From Helicobacter saguini (GTDB lineage Bacteria; Campylobacterota; Campylobacteria; Campylobacterales; Helicobacteraceae): DNA of 64,000 nt. Shown here in pieces: positions 52,686 to 62,691 of the stretch (the first letter of the stretch is position 1; every line of letters begins with the position of its first letter). The notes below the pieces were generated by a model that saw only the letters and a program-made list of their open reading frames with translations, was not told the DNA's origin and made no database searches. The translations under genes were made by a program, and so were the position numbers. The stretch is from positions 53,319 to 117,318 of the forward strand of contig NZ_JRMP02000007.1 in the NCBI RefSeq assembly GCF_000762875.2, given 5' to 3'.

Positions 52686-54077
52686 CTATATTTGAGCATT
52701 TTTCATAGAATCAAAAAATACAAAACAATTATAAATGTAAAATAACAACGAAAAAATGATAGTTATAAAATATAGAACTTTATAGCGAATCCCAAGTAGT
52801 GAAAAAATGATATAAATTAGCAAAAGCCAAAGGGGAGTGCTAACCTCGCTTAAAAAGAAATTATGAGCAATGCAAGATTCTATAATGCTATCAAAAATGT
52901 TGCCTTTCCCTATTAAATGCAAGAAAACTAAAAGTGGGAAAAGTGCGAAAAATACGATACTTAAAGGGATTGAAACAAGCTGATAGAGCGAAAAATATGG
53001 AAAGAAAAAATGCACTACAGGCATCATTTGTAAAAAAATTATTATGTCAAAAAGTAAGATTCCATAGATTATTTTTCGCGCTAAATTTTTTGAATTTAAA
53101 AGTGGCTGAATGTGTCGCACGAATAAAAAAATAAAAAACACTCCGCTAACTGACAATAAAAAGCCGATATGAAATAATAAAGATGGGTTAAAAGCTACCG
53201 CCAAAAATACACATAAAAATAAGTTTAAAAAGCTAAAGATTCTTAAGCCACTAAGTAAAATGAGAAAATACGCACACGACATTATAAATGCGCGTAAGAA
53301 ACTTGGCTCAAAATCAATTAGCAAAAGGTAAAAAAATGCGAAAATTAGCCCTAAAAATCCTAAGTCATAATACGCGTTGCGATAGCAATAAAACTTATGA
53401 AAAATGAAATAAAAAGGCGAAATAATTGCAAAAAACATAATAAGAAGTGCGGATAAATGAAAGCCAGAAATAGCAATTAAATGCGCTAAACCTAAAGCCA
53501 CACTAGCATCTCGCACAGGCTTTGCTAAGGTTTCTGCGAAAAAAAGGGCGTTATATAAATTCGAACTAAAAGAGCTTTCATGCTGATTTTTTATAAAATT
53601 TGTTAGAATCTTTTTTGGGTCACTCACACTAACTAGCGAAATTGTAGAGTTATAAATTCTGCAACTTTTTAGAAATTGCAAAAAGCTACATTTATAAATT
53701 TTGCCATACACGCGCACTTTTTTGCCGATGATATTTTTAAACCTGCCCTTGTAAGTGGCGTAAAACACATTACCACTGCTATCTTGTAGCTTAAAATTCT
53801 CGCTAAAATTGCCCTTTTTTGTGGGCGTTTTTGGATAGTGATTTACCACAATCGCCTCAAAGCTTAAACCTTGCTGAAGATTCTTAAAAATGCTATATTT
53901 ATGATAAAGACTTGCCAGAAAAATCACGCTTAAGATTCCCAAAATCACGCAATAATGCTTAAAAGGAATGTAGATAAAAAAATACCCACTTTTCTTTTGG
54001 CGTGTATCAATGTAGTATAACTTTTTAGTATTAATTATTATAGAATCTAGAACTTTTTTTGCTTTAGAATCTTTCAT
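52686..54077 (-). CDS. comEC: ComEC/Rec2-family DNA uptake channel protein
   Basis: Inner-membrane competence protein of 463 residues. An N-terminal soluble OB-like part (EAIVVNHYPKTPTKKGNFSE, IIGKKVRVYGKIY) is followed by the competence domain with the diagnostic GLAHLIAISGFHLSALLIMFF near residue 195 and seven or eight hydrophobic helices (YDLGFLGLIFAFFYLLLIDF, FLRAFIMSCAYFLILL). It lacks the C-terminal metallo-hydrolase domain, as in other Helicobacter ComEC. The protein carries single-stranded DNA across the membrane during natural transformation, relevant to the octamer's possible role in uptake. Confidence 0.9.
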   Translation of the reverse strand: MKDSKAKKVLDSIIINTKKLYYIDTRQKKSGYFFIYIPFKHYCVILGILSVIFLASLYHKYSIFKNLQQGLSFEAIVVNHYPKTPTKKGNFSENFKLQDSSGNVFYATYKGRFKNIIGKKVRVYGKIYKCSFLQFLKSCRIYNSTISLVSVSDPKKILTNFIKNQHESSFSSNLYNALFFAETLAKPVRDASVALGLAHLIAISGFHLSALLIMFFAIISPFYFIFHKFYCYRNAYYDLGFLGLIFAFFYLLLIDFEPSFLRAFIMSCAYFLILLSGLRIFSFLNLFLCVFLAVAFNPSLLFHIGFLLSVSGVFFIFLFVRHIQPLLNSKNLARKIIYGILLFDIIIFLQMMPVVHFFFPYFSLYQLVSIPLSIVFFALFPLLVFLHLIGKGNIFDSIIESCIAHNFFLSEVSTPLWLLLIYIIFSLLGIRYKVLYFITIIFSLLFYIYNCFVFFDSMKNAQI

Positions 54078-54151
54078 TTATTGTAACTTTCAAGCATTCT
54101 AAAATAATGATTCCATCAATTAAGTTTTTATAAAAAGCATAGAATCTAGGA

Positions 54152-56230
54152 TTACCCCTTGCGTTTTTCCATAATTTCTTTTGCAATGTTGCTTGGCACT
54201 TCGCCGTAGTGGTCAAATTCCATTGTATAAGTCCCGCGCCCTTGCGTAGCCGAACGCAAATCCGTTGAGTAGCCAAACATCTCAGCCAAAGGCACAAAGG
54301 CATTGACAATCTTTAGTCCCATTCTATCATCCATTGAGTTTATCTGCCCACGTCTGCGGTTTAAATCGCCGATAACATCGCCCATATAATCCTCTGGCAC
54401 TTCCACTTCCACCTTCATCATCGGCTCTAGCAACACCGCATTTGCCTTCCTACACGCATCCTTGAATGCCATAGAACCAGCAATCTTAAACGCCATCTCG
54501 CTAGAATCTACTTCGTGGAAACTACCATCATAAAGCGTAACCTTAAAATCCACCACCGGATAGCCAGCCAGCACGCCGCTTTGCATAGCCTCTTGTATGC
54601 CCTTATCAACCGCTGGAATATACTCTTTTGGTATCACGCCGCCTGTGATTTCATTCACAAACTCATAGCCACTACCAGCATCTTTTGGCTCAAGCTTAAT
54701 ATGCACGTGTCCGTATTGACCGCGACCACCGCTTTGTTTTGCATATTTGCACTCTTGCGTTACGCTACTTCGAATAGTCTCTCTAAAGGCAACTTGCGGT
54801 TGCCCAACTTCTGCTTCGACTTTAAATTCACGTTTCAATCTATCCACGATAATTTCAAGGTGCAACTCGCCCATACCACCGATAAGTGTCTGCCCTGTTT
54901 CTTCGTGCGTGCTAACTCTAAAGCTAGGGTCTTCTTCTGCTAATTTACCTAACGCAATCGCCATTTTTTCTTGGTCTGCCTTTGTTTTTGGCTCAACTGC
55001 GATATGGATAACAGGCTCAGGAAACTCCATTCGCTCTAAAATCACAGGATTTTTCTCATCACAAAGCGTATCGCCTGTCAATGTCTCTTTCAGCCCAACA
55101 AACGCGCAAATTTCCCCTGCATAAATCTCTTTTATATCCTCACGTTTGTTTGAGTGCATTTTCAAAAGGCGTCCTACACGCTCTTTCTTACCCTTTGTAG
55201 AGTTATACACATAGCTACCAGATTCTAACATACCGCGATATGCGCGAACAAACGTTAATTGTCCTACAAATGGGTCAGTCATAATCTTAAATGCAAGTCC
55301 GGCAAACTCGCCATTATCGCTAGATTCTACCTTTATTTCCTGCTCGGTTTTTGGGTCAATGCCTTTAATTTCTGCTACTTCAGTAGGGCTTGGCAAGTAA
55401 TCGACTACTGCGTCTAAAAGCGTTTGCACGCCCTTATTTTTAAAGCTAGAACCACATAGCATAGGAATAAGGCTCATATTTAGACAACCGATTTTTATAC
55501 CTTTTTTAATCTCTTCAGTTGTCAATTCCTCGCCACCTAAGTATTTTTCCATCAAGGCTTCCTCTTGCTCGGCAGCGGCTTCGACAAGCTTTTCTCTATA
55601 TTCTTTTGCCTTATCCATTAAATCGCTTGGAATCTCCTCAATGTCATATTTCGCGCCCATTGACTCATCATTCCACACAATGGCTTTCATCTGCACTAAA
55701 TCAATTACGCCCTTAAAATTATCCTCCGCACCGATAGGCAGACAAATCGGCACAGGATTAGCCTTTAATCGCTCTTTTATCTGGCTTTCTACATTGTAGA
55801 AATTCGCACCGATTCTATCCATTTTATTCACAAAAACCATTCGCGGAACGCCATACTTATTCGCCTGACGCCACACGGTCTCACTTTGTGGCTGCACACC
55901 GCCAACCGAGCAAAACACAGCAATAGCCCCATCCAACACACGCATTGAGCGCTCCACCTCAATAGTGAAATCGACGTGTCCGGGAGTATCAATCAAATTT
56001 ATTTGATAATTTTTCCAAAAGCAAGTCGTAGCCGCACTTGTAATCGTGATACCACGCTCCTTTTCTTGCTCCATCCAATCCATCGTAGCCGCCCCATCAT
56101 GCACCTCGCCTATCTTGTGGCTCACACCTGTGTAAAATAAAATCCGCTCAGAAGTAGTCGTTTTCCCCGCGTCAATGTGTGCGGCAATACCGATATTTCG
56201 TATTCTATTTAGTGGGGTTTTCCTTGCCAT
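54152..56230 (-). CDS. fusA: Elongation factor G
   Basis: Translation GTPase of 692 residues that drives ribosome translocation. G1 is [19 protein letters not shown]3 [18 protein letters not shown]4 [12 protein letters not shown]; domain IV ends [20 protein letters not shown] and domain V has [20 protein letters not shown]. Full length and intact. AAGGAG precedes the ATG. In related genomes rpsL and rpsG sit directly upstream; here a repeat block and rpmH do, so the str operon is broken. Confidence 0.98.
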   Translation of the reverse strand: MARKTPLNRIRNIGIAAHIDAGKTTTSERILFYTGVSHKIGEVHDGAATMDWMEQEKERGITITSAATTCFWKNYQINLIDTPGHVDFTIEVERSMRVLDGAIAVFCSVGGVQPQSETVWRQANKYGVPRMVFVNKMDRIGANFYNVESQIKERLKANPVPICLPIGAEDNFKGVIDLVQMKAIVWNDESMGAKYDIEEIPSDLMDKAKEYREKLVEAAAEQEEALMEKYLGGEELTTEEIKKGIKIGCLNMSLIPMLCGSSFKNKGVQTLLDAVVDYLPSPTEVAEIKGIDPKTEQEIKVESSDNGEFAGLAFKIMTDPFVGQLTFVRAYRGMLESGSYVYNSTKGKKERVGRLLKMHSNKREDIKEIYAGEICAFVGLKETLTGDTLCDEKNPVILERMEFPEPVIHIAVEPKTKADQEKMAIALGKLAEEDPSFRVSTHEETGQTLIGGMGELHLEIIVDRLKREFKVEAEVGQPQVAFRETIRSSVTQECKYAKQSGGRGQYGHVHIKLEPKDAGSGYEFVNEITGGVIPKEYIPAVDKGIQEAMQSGVLAGYPVVDFKVTLYDGSFHEVDSSEMAFKIAGSMAFKDACRKANAVLLEPMMKVEVEVPEDYMGDVIGDLNRRRGQINSMDDRMGLKIVNAFVPLAEMFGYSTDLRSATQGRGTYTMEFDHYGEVPSNIAKEIMEKRKG

Positions 56231-56622
56231 TTTGTGTTTCTCCTTTGTTATTTGCTATTGTTTTTAGAATCTATTTTTGATTCTAAAGGTTTTTTAGATT
56301 CTATGCTTTAGGATTCTAGATTCTAAGTTTTTTTAGATTCTAAATCTTATTTAGATTCTAAATCTTTTTTAGATTCTGAATCTTATTTAGATTCCAAACG
56401 TTTTAGATTCCATTTGCTAGATTCTATAAAACATATAAAAGGTATAATTTTATCGATTTATTGTTAGAAATTGCAAATATTTTTGAAAAAAATCAATAAA
56501 TAAATTCATTTTTTATTAAGTATATAACTTCATAAAGCCAAAATACATTATGAAACAAGCTTAGAATTTACATACAAATTCTATTTTTCTTAGAATTTTC
56601 TTAAATTATAGAATCCTAAAAT
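56231..56622. repeat. Array of octamer repeats upstream of fusA
   Basis: Between rpmH and fusA, at about 56262-56435, there are some dozen TAGAATCT/AGATTCTA units, several spaced about 20 bases apart in the same orientation as TTTAGATTCTAAATCTT/TTTAGATTCTGAATCTT. The rest (56440-56622) is AT-rich with no gene. A promoter for fusA should lie here but was not identified. Confidence 0.6.
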
Positions 56623-56760
56623 CTAAGCGACACTTAGGCGTTTTCTGCCTTTGGCGCGGCGGGCGTTTATCACGCGTCTGCCATTTTTGGTTTTCATTCG
56701 TGCGCGAAAGCCGTGAGTGCGTTTCCTAGGGGTGTTGTGTGGTTGGTATGTGCGTTTCAT
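56623..56760 (-). CDS. rpmH: 50S ribosomal protein L34
   Basis: A protein of 45 residues starting [20 protein letters not shown] and continuing [20 protein letters not shown], the fully diagnostic L34 sequence. ATG at 56760 with AAAGGAGAC upstream. The usual followers rnpA and yidC are not present after the stop; octamer-repeat DNA and fusA come next. Confidence 0.97.
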   Translation of the reverse strand: MKRTYQPHNTPRKRTHGFRARMKTKNGRRVINARRAKGRKRLSVA

Positions 56761-56918
56761 TTTGTCTCCTTTGGGAAATTTCTTTTAAAATGCGTTTGAA
56801 ATCGCGTAAAATTTGAAATAAACTTGAGATTATATAATATTTTTTGGATTTTTTCAATGCTTTCGTTAGATTTAAGCTAATATTTAGCAAAATTTTGGTA
56901 GAATTTCAGCTTTTTTAA

Positions 56919-56995
56919 GTGTTCGTAGCTCAGTTGAATAGAGCAACAGGTTGCGGTCCTGTAGGTCGGGGGTTTGAGTCCCTCCGAGCACGCCA
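56919..56995 (+). tRNA. tRNA-Arg (anticodon GCG)
   Basis: A cloverleaf of 77 bases with genomic CCA. Acceptor GTGTTCG pairs with CGAGCAC; D arm AGCTCAGTTGAATAGAGC; anticodon stem ACAGG/CCTGT around loop TTGCGGT (anticodon GCG, codon CGC); T arm GTCGGGGGTTTGAGTCCCTC region. TAGAAT 20 bases upstream may be the -10 box. The nif3 gene starts 43 bases later. Confidence 0.93.
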
Positions 56996-57037
56996 TTGTT
57001 TTTTATTTTTTGACTTATAAAATTTATAGAATCTAGT

Positions 57038-58099
57038 ATGAAAATTAAAGAAATTTATGATATTTTAAATGAAATTGCCCCCTTTGAAACGCAGGCTAGC
57101 TGGGATAATTCGGGGCTTAATGTTGGGAGTTTTGAAACTAATATTGATAGAATCTATGTGGCTTTGGAGTTAGATTCTAAGGTTTTGGATTTTATTTTGG
57201 AGTATAATAATTTTGATAAAAAGTTAGGGAATTTAGAAGATTCTAATATTATGCAAGGTTCGCAGGGCATTTTTCCTGCTTTAGATTCCTTGCCCCACCC
57301 TACCCACCCACAAAAAAATATAAAGCAGGAAAAATGCCCTGCGAACTCAAAAGAAGATTCTAAAGAAAATTTAAAAAGTTACAAAAATCATAACTTTTCC
57401 ACCCTTTTAATTACCCATCATCCTGTGATTTTTAAGCCTATAAAAAATTTTAATACGCAAATTTATCCATGCAATTTGATAGAACGTTGCATTAAAGAAA
57501 ATATTTCTGTGATTTCTTTGCATACAAATTTTGATTTAGCCCATTTAAATCGCGCATTTGCCGATAGTTTAAACTTAGAATCTTTAGGCTTTGAATATTC
57601 CCACGATAAAGATTTTAGTATAATTTATTCCTTAGAAAAGTTAGAAAATATAGAATCTAATGCCGAGCAAGGTTCTAATAAAGATTCTAAAAAATTAGAA
57701 AATATAGAATCTAACCTAGCACCCATTAATAACAAAAACACCAAAAAAGTTACAGAATCTATAACTTTAGAATCTATCATATCCCATATAAAAAAGATTC
57801 TAAATTTGCAACATTTAAAATATGTAACAAATGATTTAGCTCAAAAAATAAAAAACATCCACATTATATGCGGCTCCGGAGCGAGTTTCATATCGAGTTT
57901 AAAAAGTGGGGATTTGCTTATTACAGGCGACATAAAATATCACGATGCAATGATTGCAGATTCTCAAAATATCAGCCTTATTGAGATTTCGCATTACAAA
58001 AGTGAGCATATTTTCGCGCCATTAATGGCAAAAATTTTGCAAAAATACAATATTCAAGCTATAATTTCAAATTCACATAACCCATTTTGCTACGCTTGA
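57038..58099 (+). CDS. Nif3-like dinuclear metal-centre protein with a hairpin-derived insert
   Basis: Member of the Nif3/YbgI family (GTP cyclohydrolase I-like fold, function debated), 353 residues. The start MKIKEIYDILNEIAPFETQASWDNSGLNVGS, metal ligands in LLITHHPVIFKPIKNF and ISLHTNFDLA, the later GDIKYHDAMIA and the His of ISHYKSEH, and the C-terminal SNSHNPF are all present. Residues about 70-118 are an insert coded by octamers and by a perfect 26-bp inverted repeat (57258-57346), read as GSQGIFPALDS and KQEKCPANSKED. A second repeat-derived stretch is near 205-245. The flgZ gene follows 24 bases downstream, the order known from H. pylori HP0959-HP0958. Confidence 0.9.
   Translation: MKIKEIYDILNEIAPFETQASWDNSGLNVGSFETNIDRIYVALELDSKVLDFILEYNNFDKKLGNLEDSNIMQGSQGIFPALDSLPHPTHPQKNIKQEKCPANSKEDSKENLKSYKNHNFSTLLITHHPVIFKPIKNFNTQIYPCNLIERCIKENISVISLHTNFDLAHLNRAFADSLNLESLGFEYSHDKDFSIIYSLEKLENIESNAEQGSNKDSKKLENIESNLAPINNKNTKKVTESITLESIISHIKKILNLQHLKYVTNDLAQKIKNIHIICGSGASFISSLKSGDLLITGDIKYHDAMIADSQNISLIEISHYKSEHIFAPLMAKILQKYNIQAIISNSHNPFCYA
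57258..57346. repeat. Hairpin element with G-quadruplex-type loop (copy 2), inside nif3
   Basis: Perfect 26-base inverted repeat, arms 57258-57283 and 57321-57346 (first arm begins GTTCGCAGGGC), loop 37 bases. The loop reads CCCCACCCTACCCACCC (57293-57309), so the reverse strand has four G runs with loops of 1, 2 and 1. The stem shares the core TTCGCA-GGGCA-TTTTCCT with copy 1 at 4583. The element is in frame within nif3. Confidence 0.85.
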
Positions 58100-58123
58100 A
58101 ACATTAAAATTAGGAGAAAAAAA

Positions 58124-58924
58124 ATGAATAGCAACCTTAAAAAGTTAATCGAAGTTAATCAATTTGACCTTGAAATTTCGAAATTTAATCCGCTAATTGA
58201 GGAGAAAAAAGCGCCCATTTACGCCAAAAGTGATGAAAAAGAGCGCTATGAAAAGGAAAAACTTGACTTAGAAGAAAAAATAAGACAAAATGAGGATTTG
58301 CTGAATAAAAGCAACGCTGATTTGGCTGCTGTGAGTGCTGATGTTGAAAAAATAACTGAAAAGATTAAGGATTCTAAAAGCGAAAAAGAGCAAAAAAATC
58401 TTGGCATGGAGGAGGATATTTTAAAGGAGCGTATTACGGCTTTTAATAACGAAATTGACACCTTAGAAAAGCAAAACGAGCAAGCAAAAAACAAGATTGA
58501 TGAGCTGACTAAAAAAATAGAAGAGACGGATGCTGAGATTAAAAAAATAAATGATGCCTGCAGTGACGATATTAATCGCATTAAAAAAGAGCAGGATGTG
58601 GTGAGTGCAAAACGGCAGAAGGTGGCGCTTGAAATGGATGGCGCACTTTTGCGGCTTTATGAGAAAATTCGCAAGTGGGCGGGCAATTCTAGCGTGATAC
58701 CTATTTACAAAAATGCGTGTGGTGGCTGTTTTATCAAGCTTAGCGACAAAAATGTGATTGATATAAAACGTGGTGATGAAATCGTGCATTGTCCGCATTG
58801 TGGGCGCATTTTGTATGATGGTGAGGAGGTTGGGATTAGCATTGTGCCTGGTGATTCTAAAGATTCTAAGGTGCAAGATTCTAAAACTACTGAATCTAGT
58901 GAAGTAGCAGAAGCTCACGCATAA
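58124..58924 (+). CDS. flgZ: Coiled-coil zinc-ribbon protein, HP0958/FlgZ family
   Basis: A protein of 266 residues with a long coiled coil (about 30-165: EKEKLDLEEKIRQNEDLLNK, EIDTLEKQNEQAKNKIDEL) and a C4 zinc ribbon (ACGGCFIKLSDKN, HCPHCGRILYDGE). In H. pylori the equivalent protein stabilises RpoN and binds flaA mRNA, and is needed for flagella. The last 25 residues (DSKDSKVQDSKTTESSEVAEAHA) are octamer-derived. TAGGAGAAAA precedes the ATG. It follows nif3, the conserved order. Confidence 0.9.
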   Translation: MNSNLKKLIEVNQFDLEISKFNPLIEEKKAPIYAKSDEKERYEKEKLDLEEKIRQNEDLLNKSNADLAAVSADVEKITEKIKDSKSEKEQKNLGMEEDILKERITAFNNEIDTLEKQNEQAKNKIDELTKKIEETDAEIKKINDACSDDINRIKKEQDVVSAKRQKVALEMDGALLRLYEKIRKWAGNSSVIPIYKNACGGCFIKLSDKNVIDIKRGDEIVHCPHCGRILYDGEEVGISIVPGDSKDSKVQDSKTTESSEVAEAHA

Positions 58925-59052
58925 ATTAAGATTAACACTTAAAGCCATACGTTTAAAATCATATTTAAAAACAACTTTATAGAATCTTTTTACAATCTTT
59001 TAGAAAAATCGCTACAATTTCCCTTTTAAGATTCTAAGTTTTAAGGTGCAAA

Positions 59053-59922
59053 ATGTTTAATTTCCTCAAAAAAACTTCGCAAAATATCATCCAAATGCTA
59101 GGCAAAAAGACGCAAAAAATTAGCAAAGATGCCTTAGAAGAAATATTGATAGAATCTGATATTAGCTATGATATTATCGAAAAAATGCTTGATAATTTGG
59201 GTGAAAATATCACGCGAGCCGAGCTGAAAGTCGCCTTTGAGCGTTTCTTTCGCGGAGAGAGCTATTATGATAAGGTCAAATTCAGCGAAATTACGCACAG
59301 CCCGATTGTCTATCTTGTCTTTGGTGTGAATGGCGCGGGTAAAACCACAAGCATTGCCAAACTTGCCAAACGCTTTAAAAATGGCGGTAAAAAGGTCATT
59401 TTGGGCGCTGGGGATACATTTCGTGCCGCGGCTGTCGAGCAGCTAGAGCTTTGGAGTGAAAAAATCGGCGTTGAGATTATCACCACAAAAATGGCGGCTG
59501 ACCCTAGCGCACTTGCCTTTGATACGATAAATGCGGCGCGTGCACGCAAAATGGACTACGCGATAATTGATACCGCAGGGCGTCTGCCTAATCAAATCAA
59601 TCTAAAAAATGAGCTAATAAAAATCTCCAAAACTTGTGCCAAAGCCCTAGATAACGCGCCTTTTCATCGCATTTTGGTGCTGGATGGCACGCAAGGGAGC
59701 AACGCCATTTCGCAGGCTAGTATTTTCAATGAAAGCCTGAATCTTGATGGAATTATTTTGACAAAAATGGATGGCACGGCAAAGGGCGGCGCGATTTTAA
59801 GCATAATCCATGAGCTGCGGCTACCCATAATTTACTTAGGAATGGGCGAAAAAGAGGATGATTTAGTGCCATTTAATGAAAGCGACTTTATCAATGGGTT
59901 TTTAGATTCTATATTTGAGTAA
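59053..59922 (+). CDS. ftsY: Signal recognition particle receptor FtsY
   Basis: SRP GTPase of 289 residues docking ribosome-SRP complexes at the membrane. The N domain has [19 protein letters not shown]. The G domain has [60 protein letters not shown] and [11 protein letters not shown]. The acidic A domain of enterobacterial FtsY is absent, as usual in this lineage. AAGGTGC precedes the ATG. Confidence 0.97.
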   Translation: MFNFLKKTSQNIIQMLGKKTQKISKDALEEILIESDISYDIIEKMLDNLGENITRAELKVAFERFFRGESYYDKVKFSEITHSPIVYLVFGVNGAGKTTSIAKLAKRFKNGGKKVILGAGDTFRAAAVEQLELWSEKIGVEIITTKMAADPSALAFDTINAARARKMDYAIIDTAGRLPNQINLKNELIKISKTCAKALDNAPFHRILVLDGTQGSNAISQASIFNESLNLDGIILTKMDGTAKGGAILSIIHELRLPIIYLGMGEKEDDLVPFNESDFINGFLDSIFE

Positions 59923-59997
59923 ATAGCAAAGTGTCAAATTAAAAATCTATCTAGGCGTCTTTATTTAATAATTTGTCAATATAAAAGGCATAGCATT

Positions 59998-61263
59998 ATG
60001 AAATATAGTATTAAAATATGTATTTTATTGATAATAGTATTATTTAATGGATGTGAAAAATTTAGCGAATGGCAAGAAGATAGATTAGAAAGAGAGTATG
60101 AGAAATCACGTGAGAAATTAGAATTAAAAGCGAATAAATATGCAAAGTCCTTAAAACGAAATAAAAGTATAATGGCAAAAGCAAAAGATTCTAATCAAGA
60201 AAAAGGAGATAAAGTGAATTTATATTTTGAAGTAATAGATTATGATACTGACGAAAGATTGCCACTTAGAAAAGTGGAAATAAAAAATGTGGATACAAAA
60301 AAGGTATATCCATATAAAGTGACTGATGCAAGAGGTATTGTAGTTTTTGAAGTAGATTCTAGTGAGAGGGCTGATTATTTTAGCGTTAGATTAGTAGATG
60401 ATGATTTATATGAAGAAAGTGAATTTAATCTATCTACAACACTGCAAGATAATAAGTTAAAAGATGTAAGTAAAAAATTATATACACCAAATAATTATCA
60501 AAATGAATATGCAAAAATATATTTTAAAGCAAAAATCATTTTAGTGTTTAGTAGAACAACTTTAACAATAGACAAAGGAATATTTCAAAGATTTACTGAA
60601 CAGCTTAAACAAGTTCACGATATAAAAACATATGAAGCAAAAAGTGGCATACCAAAAGACAGGCAACCACAAGGAGAAGATAGAAAAAAAATGAATGCAC
60701 CAGAATCTGGTATATATTTAGGTAAAAAAGAGCCAAAAGCAATATTCTACTATGATACCAAAAGCACACATACTAAATATGGAGCAATTCCGCGAGGGGA
60801 TTATTATATAAACTTAGCTGATATTGTAGAATCTAAAAATGATATAAAATCTAAAGAAAAAAATCCATTTAATATAGGTAAAACTTGGGGAAAATACTAC
60901 ACTAAAATCTACACAGATAAAGAATGTAAAAATAGTATAGTAAATATTGAAACAAGCGATAAAGGTGATATTATAAAAAAAGAATTTTATCTATACAGCG
61001 TTAATAAAAAAGGGGAGTTTGGCTCCATAGGTAGTATAGGAGTAGATGAAAAAATGTTTATATTTTTAAAAGATATGCTGAAACAATATACACCAAAATC
61101 GCAGTGCATTAGACTGAAAGTATATCATGGTCACGATTATGATGGGACTAAACCTAGACCTCAAGGCACCAGTCATGGTATTATAATGGTGTGCCCTACT
61201 TGTGATAAAACTAAAGAAGAGTTGGAAAAAGAACGTGATGATGAATTTTATGAATATGAATAA
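59998..61263 (+). CDS. Lipoprotein with L,D-transpeptidase-like C-terminal domain; possible effector
   Basis: A protein of 421 residues with a lipobox (LIIVLFNGCEKF), a charged helical stretch to about 70, and a beta domain near 75-160 (LRKVEIKNVDTKKVYPYKV) like a carboxypeptidase-regulatory or prealbumin-type fold. The C-terminal part has IPRGDYYINLADIVESK and later YHGHDYDG with TSHGIIMVCP. A His about 15 residues before [S/T]HG recalls the YkuD or DUF2778 pattern, but the expected catalytic Cys right after SHG is Ile, with Cys four residues on. Low GC and the operon with two other unknown genes suggest a transferred toxin or effector cluster. Confidence 0.5.
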   Translation: MKYSIKICILLIIVLFNGCEKFSEWQEDRLEREYEKSREKLELKANKYAKSLKRNKSIMAKAKDSNQEKGDKVNLYFEVIDYDTDERLPLRKVEIKNVDTKKVYPYKVTDARGIVVFEVDSSERADYFSVRLVDDDLYEESEFNLSTTLQDNKLKDVSKKLYTPNNYQNEYAKIYFKAKIILVFSRTTLTIDKGIFQRFTEQLKQVHDIKTYEAKSGIPKDRQPQGEDRKKMNAPESGIYLGKKEPKAIFYYDTKSTHTKYGAIPRGDYYINLADIVESKNDIKSKEKNPFNIGKTWGKYYTKIYTDKECKNSIVNIETSDKGDIIKKEFYLYSVNKKGEFGSIGSIGVDEKMFIFLKDMLKQYTPKSQCIRLKVYHGHDYDGTKPRPQGTSHGIIMVCPTCDKTKEELEKERDDEFYEYE

Positions 61264-61271
61264 GGATAAAT

Positions 61272-62690
61272 ATGTCTATTGCAAGTAAAGGTATAATACA
61301 TAATTGCAAACATTGTGATTTTAAAGCCCCATTTGCACCTGGTACTTATATTAATTTAGAGTTAGAGCATAAAGATACAACTAAGCATTATAGATGGGTT
61401 ATTATAGAAAAATCAAGTAAGAAAGATTTAGATATTTTTATAAAAGAAATTACAAAGGATACTTTTAATACTGAAAGCTTAAAACAACATGATGCTTTAT
61501 TAGAATCTGGTAGTGCACATAATAGTAAATATAATGCAAGAAAACTAAATATAGAACCTGATAGCAATACTAAAATAGAATTTTCACTACCTATAAAAAG
61601 AATAAATGAAGCCACTTTTGAAAAATACTATGCTGTAATCATTGTGTATGATGCATTTGATTCTAAAGTAGATATGTGCTTTTTATCAATAGATATGAGT
61701 TTTAAAGTAGGAAATGGACATGATAATGAAGTTGTAGAAGCTAAAAGAGAAAAACAAAGCTTAGAACAACAAGATTTATACAATAAACTTTTACCTACAA
61801 ATATAGAATCTTGGAATAAACTAGAAACAATATGCAATGTAAAGGAAGCACTAGAGTTTTTGCAAGCAAGTATTGAAAAAATACTTAATATACAAAATAA
61901 ATCATTTGATACTGAAATAGAAAAAATATTAGAAGCCCAAAAATATATCATAAATTACATTAAAGCATATAATCAACAGGGAGCTAAAATATGTTATATC
62001 TTTTATAGATTTGATTTAAGTGACGATAAGTTTATTGATAGCGTAACAGATGGTAGTGAATATAAAAAAGATAGGGATGAATTTATACATAAGATTTATC
62101 AAGTTTATGATAAACTGCATTATAAACAAGAGACTTATAAAGATAATTTTAATAAATTATTTAAAAATAAACCATTAAACTATAAAGAAAGAGATAAAAA
62201 AATTCTTATTGAAAGTTTTATTAATGATATTAGCGAAGTTCTTTTGATTGATATGGAACATAGACCAAAAATTAAATTTTTTAATACAGTAGGAAAAGCT
62301 GGAAAATATCAAAGATTTAATAACAAAACAAAGGTTAATAAACTATATATTAATATTATGTTTGATGTTAATTCTATACTAGATTCTATTGTGCATGAAT
62401 ATAGACATTTTTATATTTATCATATTATGGAAGATAGTTTTTCTAAATTAAAAGATAACACACTTATTAAATTTATATATCTTAATATGTTTATTTATTT
62501 TCAGGAAAAGGATAATATATTTGAAATTTATGATAAAGCATATTCTAGTTTTGATAAAAGAACGGAGAAAATAATCTTTGATAGGAAATATTCTGATGAC
62601 ACAGACAATACTCCGCTTTATTATATTCAGCCAAGTGAGCGAGATGCTAGAGTTATAGCAGGATTATTTCTAGATAGAATGGGAGAATGA
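61272..62690 (+). CDS. Zincin-like metalloprotease-motif protein, putative effector
   Basis: A protein of 472 residues without signal peptide. The N-terminal 150 residues look beta-rich (YINLELEHKDTTKHYRWVII, MCFLSIDMSFKVGNG), a linker helix region follows, and the C-terminal domain holds LDSIVHEYRHFYIYHIMED, a HExxH zinc-protease motif with Glu as general base, near residue 375, plus a later acidic PSERDARVIAGLF that could supply the third ligand. The start at 61272 lies eight bases after the preceding stop with AAGGATAAAT. The linkage and the fold order (carrier-like N-terminus, protease C-terminus) resemble type VI effectors; no immunity gene is identified. Confidence 0.55.
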   Translation: MSIASKGIIHNCKHCDFKAPFAPGTYINLELEHKDTTKHYRWVIIEKSSKKDLDIFIKEITKDTFNTESLKQHDALLESGSAHNSKYNARKLNIEPDSNTKIEFSLPIKRINEATFEKYYAVIIVYDAFDSKVDMCFLSIDMSFKVGNGHDNEVVEAKREKQSLEQQDLYNKLLPTNIESWNKLETICNVKEALEFLQASIEKILNIQNKSFDTEIEKILEAQKYIINYIKAYNQQGAKICYIFYRFDLSDDKFIDSVTDGSEYKKDRDEFIHKIYQVYDKLHYKQETYKDNFNKLFKNKPLNYKERDKKILIESFINDISEVLLIDMEHRPKIKFFNTVGKAGKYQRFNNKTKVNKLYINIMFDVNSILDSIVHEYRHFYIYHIMEDSFSKLKDNTLIKFIYLNMFIYFQEKDNIFEIYDKAYSSFDKRTEKIIFDRKYSDDTDNTPLYYIQPSERDARVIAGLFLDRMGE

Positions 62691-62691
62691 T

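Noticed and set aside
56262..56435. Regular spacing of octamers, considered as a CRISPR array
   Set aside because: Units are 8-16 bases, spacers are AT-rich low-complexity and not unique, and no cas gene is in the window.
58463..58948. Reverse-strand frame of 161 codons opposite flgZ
   Set aside because: His- and Phe-rich shadow of the coiled-coil gene; no start signals.
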